Source: Candidatus Kapaibacterium sp. (GTDB lineage: Bacteria; Bacteroidota; Ignavibacteria; Kapaibacteriales; UBA2268). Taken from it: a stretch of 64,000 nucleotides of DNA. The DNA is taken from positions 1-64,000 of the forward strand of contig CALHGZ010000010.1 in assembly GCA_938031175.1 (NCBI GenBank). The letters run 5' to 3'. Position numbers and translations under genes: made by a program. Each line of letters opens with the position of its first letter. Within the stretch, counting starts at the first letter, position 1. The notes below the pieces were generated by a model that saw only the letters and a program-made list of their open reading frames with translations, did no database searches and had not been told where the DNA came from. Of the stretch, positions 26,695 to 35,953 are shown in pieces.

Positions 26695-27861
26695 TTACTG
26701 ACCGTAAGGTGTTTTAATGAAGCTATTTGCTTGTTGATGTGAGTCCTGATATTCTTTCATTTTAAGAACTTTTCGATATTGGTTCAGAGCTAAATCTCTT
26801 TTACCTTGTAAATCATAAATATTTCCAATTTTTAAATTAAGTCTAACCATAAATCCAGATGGTTCTTTGTCAATTCTACGGCTAGCTTCATCGCATTTAT
26901 AAAAATATTGAAGAGCTTTATCGTAATCTTCTTTATACATAAGAGCCATACCAATATAGTAAAGAGCTTCTCTTGCTGTGTATATTTCATATCCTGGCTT
27001 TTTATCGATATAACGATTCAACGCCTCTCTCCAAGTATCTTCCATTTTTTCTCTAAAGCCCATAACAACATATAAACGTCCGAGAAATCTATGGAAATAG
27101 GGATTATTTGGGTATTTTGAGTATAATTCTTCAGCTAAATCGAGTGCTTTGGAATAATTGTTTTCGTATTGGTAATAAATTTGTAAAAGGACAACTTTAG
27201 CCTCAATTGTGGCATAACGAGCGTGGCGCGATGCTGCTTGTAATTGAAGTAACCCAATTACTTTATCTCCTTGAGGTAAAAATACCATTAACGGTTTAAG
27301 TAAAGGATATTCTTCCTGAAACTTAATTGAAAAATAATTATAAATGCCTGTACCCAGCATAATATCGTGATTGTTGGGAGCAATTTTTTGACATCTTTGT
27401 AAAATTTCAAGACCTTCTTTAGCGTCACGGGCAGCCTTAACCCAGCTTTGTCTTATTGCATAATATCTGCCCCTGTAACCAATTGCACCACCTTTAAAAA
27501 AAAGTGCATTTATATCGTAGGCATTACTATCGAGCAAAGTATTACAAATCTTTATAACATTTTCAATTTTTTCAAGAAAACCAGTATCATATTCATCTGT
27601 TTCTCTATATAGCCATATTTTCCACCAGTCGATCATTGCACTCAAGAAATAACCTGCAGGGTGTTCAGGATATAGTCTAATTACTTCCTGAAAACATTCT
27701 TCCGCTTTATCGAATTCGATATTATAAATATAATCAGAGCCTAATTTGACCAAGCTATCAGCATCATTACGCATAATAGCCCATTGGCTTTGTGCTGTGT
27801 AGGAAATATATAAAATGGAAGTTAAGATTATTATAGTATGCCAATTCCTCATTGCTATCAT
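26695..27861 (-). CDS. Exported tetratricopeptide-repeat protein
   Basis: The N-terminus (RNWHTIIILTSILYISYTAQS) is a signal peptide; the internal ATG at 27852 is an equally good start. At least six TPR-like units follow, for example FDKAEECFQEVIRLYPEHPA (about 50-70), YSKALDLAEELYSKYPNNPY near 240, YDKALQYFYKCDEASRRID near 325 and RDLALNQYRKVLKMKEY at the end. TPRs mediate protein-protein contact; no enzymatic domain is visible. The central part (GGAIGYRGRYYAIRQSW, LMLGTGIYNYFS-like) resembles periplasmic TPR proteins common in this phylum. It is transcribed alone. Confidence 0.7.
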   Translation of the reverse strand: MIAMRNWHTIIILTSILYISYTAQSQWAIMRNDADSLVKLGSDYIYNIEFDKAEECFQEVIRLYPEHPAGYFLSAMIDWWKIWLYRETDEYDTGFLEKIENVIKICNTLLDSNAYDINALFFKGGAIGYRGRYYAIRQSWVKAARDAKEGLEILQRCQKIAPNNHDIMLGTGIYNYFSIKFQEEYPLLKPLMVFLPQGDKVIGLLQLQAASRHARYATIEAKVVLLQIYYQYENNYSKALDLAEELYSKYPNNPYFHRFLGRLYVVMGFREKMEDTWREALNRYIDKKPGYEIYTAREALYYIGMALMYKEDYDKALQYFYKCDEASRRIDKEPSGFMVRLNLKIGNIYDLQGKRDLALNQYRKVLKMKEYQDSHQQANSFIKTPYGQ

Positions 27862-27908
27862 TAATTAGAATTAAACCGAAAATATTGACGAAAAATTAAC
27901 TTAAGAAT

Positions 27909-28442
27909 TTAAATTTTACTATAGAATTCTGCATCGGATAAAATTATAGAGGAGCTTATTTGCCATATTAATGAAGATATTAAGCCAAGTATAGGATAAA
28001 GACCACTTCCATTATCAATCAAATATGAAACATAGGAAACTAGAGATGGTATAAATACCGAGTAAATTATAATTTTAATAATTGAATCTTTTGGATAGGT
28101 TTTGATAGTATATAGTCCTAAAATTATATAAAAAAATATAGTACCCATTGATAATGCTATAAATATTGAAAAATAGGCAAATGTTTTTGAAAAAAATATG
28201 TACAATGCAATATAGAATGGGATTATAAGCAATATGAGAAATAAAAGTTTGCCAAAAGATGTGAGTTTTAGCAAGCCTAACTTAATATAAGTTGTCCTGA
28301 GAGCAAAAATAAAAATTACTCCTGAGAAAAAAGCAATGTAATAAGCCAAAATTGGAGTAAAGTAGGAAAATATCAAAATTGATAAAAATGTGATTAAAAT
28401 AGCTTTAATACAATATTTTTTGATGATAGAATAGTCAGGCAT
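27909..28442 (-). CDS. Hypothetical integral membrane protein
   Basis: A hydrophobic protein of 177 residues with about six predicted transmembrane segments (for example LITFLSILIFSYFTPILAYYI, LLFLILLIIPFYIALYIF, YFSIFIALSMGTIFFYIIL). No family motif is recognised. It starts one base after the stop of the CPBP protease gene, a spacing that suggests translational coupling, so it may be a partner or substrate of that protease. Confidence 0.6.
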   Translation of the reverse strand: MPDYSIIKKYCIKAILITFLSILIFSYFTPILAYYIAFFSGVIFIFALRTTYIKLGLLKLTSFGKLLFLILLIIPFYIALYIFFSKTFAYFSIFIALSMGTIFFYIILGLYTIKTYPKDSIIKIIIYSVFIPSLVSYVSYLIDNGSGLYPILGLISSLIWQISSSIILSDAEFYSKI

Positions 28443-28443
28443 T

Positions 28444-29337
28444 TTACAACTTTAAATTATGTTTATTCCAGGTAATTATTGCTTCATTGTATTTCCTAAA
28501 AAAAATTTTTGATGCAATGTATGGATTTGGTTCGAAATATTTTACTACAATAAAAGTAATCATAATAATGACTACAGCTGAAATTAGCCCTTCTTCGATG
28601 CCAAATTGATTACCTAAAAGTAATTGTGAAATCCAATTTTCATTTCTTTTATAGATGAGAATTCCAATATTATAATCATTGCCACTAATTGGAGATGATA
28701 ACAAAACTGCTTGCAGCCAGTTCCACAAGAAGTGGAAAATTATTGGATGAATTAATGAAAAAGTCTGGAGATATAATATTGATAAAAGCATGCCACCAAG
28801 AAAAATATTAAAAAAAGCTATAATACTAAAGTTTGGATTGAAATAGTGTGATATTGAGAATATGAATGAAATGAAAATTGAAACAATTATAGGGTTGAAT
28901 TTTTCAATTAATGCCTGGAAAATGATACCTCTGAAAATAAGCTCTTCAGAAGCCGCATAAATAAATATTAACATTGAAATATTTATAAAATAATTACAAT
29001 TAATTTTTTCGAAACCAATTACTTCAGCACCTAAAATAAAATTTATTGCAAAATAAAGAGAAAATGCGCTAATAGTAATTAAAATCAATATTGCTGAATC
29101 ATAAATAGTTTTTTTATTGACATAGAAGCCAAAAGTAATAATGGAACCACCGGCTCTTATAGATTCGATGATAATTGATGACAAGAAGAGAATAAATAGA
29201 ATATATAAAGTAATTAAAATTGGTGTTGTTATTAAAAATCCAGGTAATACTCCAAAAATGAATAAAACTAACCAAAGAACTATTCTTAACCACCAGATAG
29301 AGGTTACCCTGTATAGGTGGATTAGATTAAGGTTCAT
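28444..29337 (-). CDS. CPBP family intramembrane glutamic protease
   Basis: This is a multi-pass membrane protein of 297 residues. The CPBP motifs are all present: SEELIFRG (EExxxR) near residue 130, FSISHYFN near 160 and HFLWNW near 205. The N-terminal region adds extra membrane helices and an Arg-rich start. The substrate is unknown. It is followed one base later by a small membrane protein and preceded 15 bases away by a HicB-like gene, forming a probable three-gene operon. Confidence 0.8.
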   Translation of the reverse strand: MNLNLIHLYRVTSIWWLRIVLWLVLFIFGVLPGFLITTPILITLYILFILFLSSIIIESIRAGGSIITFGFYVNKKTIYDSAILILITISAFSLYFAINFILGAEVIGFEKINCNYFINISMLIFIYAASEELIFRGIIFQALIEKFNPIIVSIFISFIFSISHYFNPNFSIIAFFNIFLGGMLLSILYLQTFSLIHPIIFHFLWNWLQAVLLSSPISGNDYNIGILIYKRNENWISQLLLGNQFGIEEGLISAVVIIMITFIVVKYFEPNPYIASKIFFRKYNEAIITWNKHNLKL

Positions 29338-29352
29338 AAATAGCAGATTTAA

Positions 29353-29553
29353 TTATTCAACCTGAGTTTTTTTGATCTTTTCAATATGTTCATCTATAAA
29401 TCGAGCCATTTTGTTACGTACTTCTTCGTGTTCAGTACCTTTTATTAAATAATTTAGTTGTGGACAATATGCTGAGTATTGATTAATGCCAACTTTTCTT
29501 ATGAGGATTTCATAGTCGAATGGCTCGGTACTTGTTGATTTTTTAATTTCCAT
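29353..29553 (-). CDS. Small HicB-like protein
   Basis: The 66-residue protein has the partial RNase-H-like fold pattern of HicB antitoxins: a first strand FDYEILIRKV, then the YSAYCPQLNYLIKG block that corresponds to the YxAxxPxLxG motif, then a helix ending in DEHIEKIKK. No DNA-binding tail and no HicA toxin gene are next to it, so it is unlikely to be half of a standard toxin-antitoxin pair. It sits at the head of the CPBP operon. Assignment is by pattern only. Confidence 0.55.
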   Translation of the reverse strand: MEIKKSTSTEPFDYEILIRKVGINQYSAYCPQLNYLIKGTEHEEVRNKMARFIDEHIEKIKKTQVE

Positions 29554-29667
29554 AATTGTATTAATTCAATAATAACAAATTTACTATATTTAAATGTATT
29601 TAGACTGTTCAAATGACAAATAATTTTGAAAATTTTAAAAGTCAACTTAAAAATTTAAAAAAATACC

Positions 29668-31908
29668 TTGAATTTAAAATCATTATTTGGCAAAATATTA
29701 AATATCCCACCAGAAGTTGCGATTCGGAAAGCAAGGGATAGAATAATAGATTTATTCAAGTTGCAAAGAGAAAGATTGCATGATTTAGAAAACTCTACAT
29801 ATTCAGAATTACCTGTATGGTTCGATAGAATTTCTTACAGTTTCTATAAGATACCGGATTGTAATATATTATCTAAATATAAGAATGAAATCAAATTTTT
29901 ATCTGATAATTATTTAAATCATAAATTCAATCTTTTAGGTTCTGGTTGGGTAAATGTTTATCATGGGATGAATGCTAAAGGATTTGATGGATTTAATTAT
30001 TCAAAAAACGAAATTTTTGATTTGGATAAATATTTAGAATTCTACTTCCATAGCTCAAATCGTAAAATTATATCCACAATTATCCCTCTTATAAGCAATG
30101 ACTATAAATTGATTGATTGGCAGATAGATTTTCGTTCAGGCTATCGATATGATGAAAGTAAATGGTATAAAGATATAAAATTCGGGACAATTAAGGGGGT
30201 TGATATTAAAGTTCCATGGGAGTTGGGACGTATGCAACATCTTCCAGTTTTAGCATATGCAGCAAACTTAGCCAAGGAATATTCCGACGAATTTAATGAA
30301 CCGCAGCGGTATTTTGATGAATTTAAAAATCAAATTTTGGATTTTATAGCTTTCAATCCACCACGTTTCGGTGTACAATGGATGAATTCAATGGATGTCG
30401 GCATTCGGGCTGTGAATTGGCTTATTTCTTATGACTTTTTCAAACAATTAAATTTTGATTTCGATGAGAAAACCAGCGTATTATTCCGCCAAAGTATATA
30501 TGATTGTTTGCTTCATATATTATGGAATTTGGAATGGTCACACGGGCTGAGAGCAAATCACTATTTCTGTAATATCGCTACAATCATAATCATATCATCA
30601 TACTTACCTATATCGGATGAGTCTAATACAGCTTTATTTTTCGGGATACAGGAGTTAATTAATGAAACTCTTTATCAATTTTATGAAGACGGTGGAAATT
30701 TCGAAGCATCAATATATTATCATCGTCTTTCAACTGAATTTTTATTTAATTCTCTTTATATTCTTTTCAGTTTGAATAGAGAAAGATATATAGCACTTAA
30801 TAAATTGAATATTAAAAAGTGGCAATTTGATAAAAAGTTAAAAAAAGGTGATAAACAATCAATAATATCCGAGGATGGAAAACTTATTTTGCCAGATGAA
30901 TTCATCAATAGGATTACCAACATTGCAAAATTTTCATATGATCTTCAAAATCGAGGTTGTTTAATGAGTAGGATTGGGGATATTGATAATGGTAGATTTG
31001 TAAAATTCACACCGAAATTAATCATTGAAGATACTATATTTGAGCATGATGAGTCAATGAATCCAGTTTTAGCTTTATTTGCAACAATTTTCAATATAAA
31101 CGATGATTCTTTATCAGATTACATTGAATATAATTTGAAAAGACCAGTTAGGCATGTTAATATAAAATTCTTTGAATTTAATCGTATTATTATTGATGAT
31201 ACTGGCAATAAATTTTTAAATATATTTTATCCTGATTTTGGTGTTTATATTTACAGAAATACTATTTATGAAGTATTTATCCGTTGCGGTCAGATTGGAC
31301 AAAATGGTAAAGGTGGGCATTCCCATAATGATCAATTATCATTTGAATTAAGTATAGATGGGCGATTCATAATAGTTGATCCTGGCAATTATGTATATAC
31401 CGCGTTACCAGATAAACGCAATCAATTTAGGTCAACACAATATCACAATACACTTGTTATTCCGAATAATGAGCAAAACAAATGGCTTGAGCAAACAATT
31501 GATGATTTATTTTGGTACATTGGAGAGCGATCAAGAGCAAAAGCTCTAAAAGCGGAAAATAACATTTTTATTGGTGAACATTATGGTTTTGAACTACCAC
31601 ATTCAAGAATATTCCGTTTCCGTCGAGACTATTTTACTATCGAAGATTTTTATGAAATTGATGTTCCTAAACAAGTTCATATTCACTTACACCCCGATAC
31701 CAATATCGAAATACAACAAGATTGTGCAATACTAAAAATTGATGATATAACTGTCAAATTAGAATATGAAAATGCTACAATTGAGATTATGCAATATGAA
31801 TATTCCCGATTTTATGGAGTCAAGACATTATCCAAAAAAATTGTTTTTAAAGATTTACCCGATGAATTTATATTTAAATTTTCATTCTTAAGTGCAAAGA
31901 ATTTGTGA
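29668..31908 (+). CDS. Heparinase II/III family protein (alginate-lyase fold)
   Basis: These enzymes cleave uronic-acid-containing polysaccharides by beta-elimination. The N-terminal alpha/alpha toroid spans about residues 100-440 (WELGRMQHLPVLAYAANLA, NPPRFGVQWMNSMDVGIRAV, WSHGLRANHYFCN), and the heparinase II/III domain follows from about 520 (GGHSHNDQLSFELSIDGRFI, VDPGNYVYT, STQYHNTLVI). No signal peptide is seen, so it may act inside the cell or in assembly rather than nutrition. The start is a TTG, with no ATG nearby that keeps the conserved N-terminus. A flippase gene follows after 9 bases, which argues for a role in making or trimming an exopolysaccharide. Confidence 0.75.
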   Translation: MNLKSLFGKILNIPPEVAIRKARDRIIDLFKLQRERLHDLENSTYSELPVWFDRISYSFYKIPDCNILSKYKNEIKFLSDNYLNHKFNLLGSGWVNVYHGMNAKGFDGFNYSKNEIFDLDKYLEFYFHSSNRKIISTIIPLISNDYKLIDWQIDFRSGYRYDESKWYKDIKFGTIKGVDIKVPWELGRMQHLPVLAYAANLAKEYSDEFNEPQRYFDEFKNQILDFIAFNPPRFGVQWMNSMDVGIRAVNWLISYDFFKQLNFDFDEKTSVLFRQSIYDCLLHILWNLEWSHGLRANHYFCNIATIIIISSYLPISDESNTALFFGIQELINETLYQFYEDGGNFEASIYYHRLSTEFLFNSLYILFSLNRERYIALNKLNIKKWQFDKKLKKGDKQSIISEDGKLILPDEFINRITNIAKFSYDLQNRGCLMSRIGDIDNGRFVKFTPKLIIEDTIFEHDESMNPVLALFATIFNINDDSLSDYIEYNLKRPVRHVNIKFFEFNRIIIDDTGNKFLNIFYPDFGVYIYRNTIYEVFIRCGQIGQNGKGGHSHNDQLSFELSIDGRFIIVDPGNYVYTALPDKRNQFRSTQYHNTLVIPNNEQNKWLEQTIDDLFWYIGERSRAKALKAENNIFIGEHYGFELPHSRIFRFRRDYFTIEDFYEIDVPKQVHIHLHPDTNIEIQQDCAILKIDDITVKLEYENATIEIMQYEYSRFYGVKTLSKKIVFKDLPDEFIFKFSFLSAKNL

Positions 31909-31917
31909 TATTCTGAA

Positions 31918-33225
31918 GTGCAGATACAAAGCCATATCGGTAAAATTTCTTGGACATTAGCCAACCGCTCATTATATTTTCTTTATTTTTTTGTATTGCT
32001 CGTTCAAATCAATGTATTAAAGCCCGCTGACTATGGATTGTTTGAATTACTACGTAATTTAAATATTTGGATGTTAGGATTGACTGATTCATTAATCTTA
32101 CAGGGATTAATTCAATTTGGAATGATTGAAGAGGAAAGAGGTAAGGTCAATACAATAACATTAATCTTGTACTCAGCTATATTAATTTCGGTTTCTATTT
32201 TAATATATTTTTTAAAAGATTCATTATCAATTTTATTTAATGAACCGAATTTAGTCAATATGGCTATGAATTTACCCTTGCTTACCTTTCTATCGATACC
32301 ACGTAATTATATTATAAAATTGCTGTGGCGGGATTATCTCCTATCAAAAGTATTTTTAATTGATTTGATTTATTTTTTGTCAATGACAATCCTGACATTT
32401 TATTACATATTAAATTATCAGAATCTAAATTTTCAACTGATGGTAAATATTTTATTAATTGGAACCGCGTCAAGCTCAATAATTGCTATACTTTTAGCAT
32501 ATAAAAAATTAGAATTTAGTTTTATTGGAGCATTCAGTATAAAAAAATTGTTTGGCTATGGTACACCATTGATGCTACAGGGGATATTCCATTCATTGAC
32601 AAAATATCTTGATGTATTTATTGTTCAATATTTTTTCAATACAGGAACTGTTGGGATATATTCATTAACTAAGAATCTTTATAGATTCTTTGATGATGCT
32701 ATCTCTACTGTTTATGGTTTAATATTTCCTGCAACTGTAAAAAAATTTGTACAATCAAATCGTGAGGAAATATTTGCCATAATGACCAAATCAGTTTCTT
32801 TTACATTTGTCATTTTCCTTATATTGGTCATAATTTTACAAGTTGGATTATCAGAATATTTAATCACAACATTTCTCCCTGAGAAATACTATGCAACAAT
32901 TGTACAGTTCAACGTAGCATTAATCGGTGCAATTTTTCTACCTTTTTTACTATTGACAGCAATAATTACGGCAAGTGGGAAAACACAAATAACTATGATA
33001 TTTTCCATTATATCAGCTGTAATTTCTACTGTTGGGTTTGTATTTATTGGAATAATAAATAATTCTGATTTAATACCGATTGGTATTATATTGTACAATC
33101 TATCAATGGCAATTTTAACTTATATTTACGTTAAAAAAAATTACGGTTTCCCGATAAATATGATTTTTCGTTTTCTATATGATTCGAAGGAATTTTTAAA
33201 AAATTTTTTTAAGAGAGTGAAATAA
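31918..33225 (+). CDS. Polysaccharide flippase (Wzx/MATE-like)
   Basis: The protein is 435 residues long with about 12-14 transmembrane helices of the oligosaccharide flippase type, which move lipid-linked sugar units across the inner membrane. Family signs are the N-terminal ADYGLFELLRNLNIW (about 35-50), YGTPLMLQGIFHSLTKYLDVFIV near 215, and TGTVGIYSLTKNLYRF near 240. The start is GTG, 9 bases after the heparinase stop. FtsX begins only 2 bases after this gene, so a single transcript is likely. Confidence 0.8.
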   Translation: MQIQSHIGKISWTLANRSLYFLYFFVLLVQINVLKPADYGLFELLRNLNIWMLGLTDSLILQGLIQFGMIEEERGKVNTITLILYSAILISVSILIYFLKDSLSILFNEPNLVNMAMNLPLLTFLSIPRNYIIKLLWRDYLLSKVFLIDLIYFLSMTILTFYYILNYQNLNFQLMVNILLIGTASSSIIAILLAYKKLEFSFIGAFSIKKLFGYGTPLMLQGIFHSLTKYLDVFIVQYFFNTGTVGIYSLTKNLYRFFDDAISTVYGLIFPATVKKFVQSNREEIFAIMTKSVSFTFVIFLILVIILQVGLSEYLITTFLPEKYYATIVQFNVALIGAIFLPFLLLTAIITASGKTQITMIFSIISAVISTVGFVFIGIINNSDLIPIGIILYNLSMAILTYIYVKKNYGFPINMIFRFLYDSKEFLKNFFKRVK

Positions 33226-33227
33226 TT

Positions 33228-34082
33228 ATGAAAATAGCTTTCATTTATGATTTTATCATAAAATTACTCAAAAAAAATATTGCATCTCATATTAATTTTA
33301 TTATTTCAGTAGCATCAATTACTATCATCATTACTTTAGCCATAGTTCTATGGGAGTTCACAAATTCAAAACTTCAAGAAATATCAGATGAATTTACTGT
33401 AGCTATTGTTTTGAAAGATAATATAACTAACACTCGAATAAACTCAATTATTACTGAATTAATGCAATATGAAGTCGTCAAAAAAGCTAAACATCAGGAA
33501 TCAACCGCATCTTTGAAAAAATTCTTAAATAATCATGGCTTTAGCGAAGAAGAACTTCTTTTGGACGGCAGTTTTCCTGAAGTCATTTTATTGACCTTAC
33601 AATTAAATTACTTTGATCAAACCCAATTTTTTTATTTAATAGATAATTTGAGAACTAAGCCCTATATTGACGAGGTTTTATATAAGGAAGCATATATTAA
33701 CAATATTTTTAAAATTGTTGACGAATTTTCTGTAATATTTTTAGGTATCATATTTTTTTTAATTTTATTAGCCACAACAGTTATCATACAATCTATCAAA
33801 AATGTTTATTCTATATTGAGAAAGAATTTCGAATTGTTGATGACGTTTGGATCTAGTAAATTTTACAATTTTCTCATTTCTATTCAATATATATTGATTT
33901 TAATAATAATTGGGTTTTTAGTTAGTATATTAATTATTTCGGTTATATGGCAACTCTTAGCTTTAAACAATATTAATATTAACATTGACTTTACTTTTCC
34001 AACCATCTATGCTATATTAGTAATATTATGTTATGTTATTATAATTAAATTAGTTAGTATGTTATTTTTATATCGTCACTAA
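33228..34082 (+). CDS. ftsX: Cell-division permease FtsX
   Basis: FtsX forms a complex with the ATPase FtsE and switches on peptidoglycan hydrolases at the septum. The protein has one N-terminal helix (residues about 22-46), a periplasmic domain with SDEFTVAIVLKDNITNTRI and LTLQLNYFD blocks, then three C-terminal helices (about 165-190, 215-240, 255-280). The region SIKNVYSILRKNFELLMTFGSSKF is the typical cytoplasmic coupling stretch. No ftsE lies in the window, so its partner must be elsewhere. It is embedded between the flippase and an LptF/G-type permease. Confidence 0.8.
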   Translation: MKIAFIYDFIIKLLKKNIASHINFIISVASITIIITLAIVLWEFTNSKLQEISDEFTVAIVLKDNITNTRINSIITELMQYEVVKKAKHQESTASLKKFLNNHGFSEEELLLDGSFPEVILLTLQLNYFDQTQFFYLIDNLRTKPYIDEVLYKEAYINNIFKIVDEFSVIFLGIIFFLILLATTVIIQSIKNVYSILRKNFELLMTFGSSKFYNFLISIQYILILIIIGFLVSILIISVIWQLLALNNININIDFTFPTIYAILVILCYVIIIKLVSMLFLYRH

Positions 34083-34092
34083 AATTTCAGTT

Positions 34093-35175
34093 TTGAAAAT
34101 AATAACCATTTACATATTAAAGAAGTTTACTTCTTCACTCTTTTTTTCTTTAGTTGCTTTATGCATCATATTTGTTATAGTTAATTTACTTGAAAACCTC
34201 GATGATTTTCTTGATCAAAATGCAACAATAGATGTTATTATCAAATATTACTTATACTTTTTGCCTGAAATAATCAAATTGACCATACCAATATCAGTTC
34301 TTTTATCGGCATTATTTTCAGTTGGGAACTTAAGTGTTAATAATGAAATAACTGCTTTGAAAGCAAGTGGTATTAGTTTATATCAGATTTTAATGCCATT
34401 TCTTCTGGTAAGCGTATTAATTAGTTTTATTCATTTATATTTCAACGGATGGATAGTCCCTAAAGTTAATCAAAAAAAGATTGTTATAGAAAATCAGTAT
34501 ATGAACAAGATATCAAGTGGAGGACCACTTTACAATTTATATTTTAGAGACAGTCCAACAAAAAATGTCATTATGGCTTATTACATTCCAGAAGAAAAAT
34601 ATGGAACAAATATTACAATTGAATTATTTAATAATCAAATACATCCAAGAATAGTTAAACGTTACGAGAGCGAAAAATTAATATGGGACTCATCTCAGGG
34701 GAATTGGAAGCTCGTAAATGGATTAATTCGGGATTTTGAAGATAACAAAATTACGTTCCAAAAATTCGATACAATACTTGCTGAAATATCTTTTACACAT
34801 GAACAGATAGTAAATATACGAAAAACAACCGACGAGATGACTTTCGATGAGCTTGAAGGATATATAAATCTACTTGAAAAAGGTGGTAGAGACGTAAGAA
34901 AACAAAGGATAGATCTCTATGGTGCTTATGCATTTCCATTTGCAAATGTAATTGTAATTATATTTGCAGTTCCATTTTCTTCTATCAGACGCAAAAGTGG
35001 AATTGCTATCCAGATTGCCGCAGCTATGATAGTCGCCTTTTTTTATTTGTTATTTACAAAGCTTGGACAATCTATAGGTTATGCTTATAATTTAAGTCCA
35101 ATTGTTTCAGCATGGTTAGCGAATATTGTTTTTTTTATTGTTGGTCTTTTTAATTTGCTTAAAACTCGGAGCTAA
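34093..35175 (+). CDS. LPS export permease, LptF/LptG family
   Basis: LptF/LptG permeases pull LPS from the inner membrane into the Lpt bridge. The protein has the standard layout: three N-terminal helices (to about residue 115), a periplasmic jelly-roll-like domain (about 120-265) and three C-terminal helices (about 275-355). Landmarks are LTIPISVLLSALFSVGNLSVNNEITALKASG and, near 290, VIVIIFAVPFSSIRRKSGIA. It begins at a TTG codon 10 bases after ftsX. The second permease of the pair and LptB are not here. Whether it is LptF or LptG cannot be decided. Confidence 0.8.
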   Translation: MKIITIYILKKFTSSLFFSLVALCIIFVIVNLLENLDDFLDQNATIDVIIKYYLYFLPEIIKLTIPISVLLSALFSVGNLSVNNEITALKASGISLYQILMPFLLVSVLISFIHLYFNGWIVPKVNQKKIVIENQYMNKISSGGPLYNLYFRDSPTKNVIMAYYIPEEKYGTNITIELFNNQIHPRIVKRYESEKLIWDSSQGNWKLVNGLIRDFEDNKITFQKFDTILAEISFTHEQIVNIRKTTDEMTFDELEGYINLLEKGGRDVRKQRIDLYGAYAFPFANVIVIIFAVPFSSIRRKSGIAIQIAAAMIVAFFYLLFTKLGQSIGYAYNLSPIVSAWLANIVFFIVGLFNLLKTRS

Positions 35176-35179
35176 TTGA

Positions 35180-35938
35180 ATGAAAACAATCAATACGATA
35201 TCATCGATTGAGGGAAGAATTTTATTACATCAAATTTTTAAAGAACTAAGATTTGAAAAACAATTCTCTACATTTACAACCTTATTGAGATTGTGGAGTT
35301 TATGTATTAATGCGAAAAATATCAATAGATTAACAAAACGTAATGTTGAGATATTGCACTCCCTTGGATTTTTCAGTGGCACAGGTTTGTGGCTGGGTGA
35401 AATTGTTAATCGATATTATTTTTCTACAATTAATTCATTGGTTTATTTCGGTGCGGCAGTATTGCTTGTCTTGGTCGGATTGAGGCGATTCAGTGATATC
35501 ATTGATGATAGTATAGTTCTTTTAGGTGTCGGTTTTGAGGCATTAATGCTATTGTTTATGTTTTTTGTTATGCTATTTTCACCTTCTGAAGACATTTCAC
35601 TTAAATCTGATACAGATGAAACAGACGAAGCTAATGAATTATTGACCGAAGTTGGAGAAATTGCAAAAGAATTTGCTTCTGCTGTAATGGCAATCGATAA
35701 CTTATCTGAAAAGGTCAATAATTTGATTGAATTGCAAAAAGAATCTATTGATAAATTGAACCATATCGGAGAAGCTTTTGCAAATGCAATTTCTCCAAAT
35801 CCGGAATTAGTACCCATCTTGAAACAAACTAATGAGGAACTCGTCAAATTTAAAGAAGGTATAATACAATTATCAAATATGATTGAGACAATTAAAAATG
35901 CCGAGCTCGAATTAATTATTAAACAAAAAAATCAATGA
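35180..35938 (+). CDS. GldL-like protein (candidate T9SS/gliding motor subunit)
   Basis: The layout is like GldL/PorL: two transmembrane helices (about residues 84-102 and 112-134) followed by a long cytoplasmic helical, coiled-coil tail (145-250). The second helix contains GVGFEALMLLFMFF, in which Glu120 falls inside the membrane and is followed by Ala, as in the ion-carrying Glu of GldL. There is an N-terminal extension of about 80 residues not usual in GldL. The next gene, 15 bases on, encodes a one-helix periplasmic protein like GldM, the natural partner. T9SS-sorted proteins in the same window support the need for such a motor. Homology is inferred from layout and a short motif, not from an alignment. 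Confidence 0.5.
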   Translation: MKTINTISSIEGRILLHQIFKELRFEKQFSTFTTLLRLWSLCINAKNINRLTKRNVEILHSLGFFSGTGLWLGEIVNRYYFSTINSLVYFGAAVLLVLVGLRRFSDIIDDSIVLLGVGFEALMLLFMFFVMLFSPSEDISLKSDTDETDEANELLTEVGEIAKEFASAVMAIDNLSEKVNNLIELQKESIDKLNHIGEAFANAISPNPELVPILKQTNEELVKFKEGIIQLSNMIETIKNAELELIIKQKNQ

Positions 35939-35953
35939 TTACAAACTTAAACT

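Noticed and set aside
29353-29553. Complete HicAB toxin-antitoxin system
   Set aside because: Only a short HicB-like protein is present; no HicA-like frame lies on either side.
35443-35847. Minus-strand frame of 134 codons inside the GldL-like gene
   Set aside because: The plus strand shows a coherent membrane/coiled-coil protein in a tight operon; the antisense frame is low complexity.
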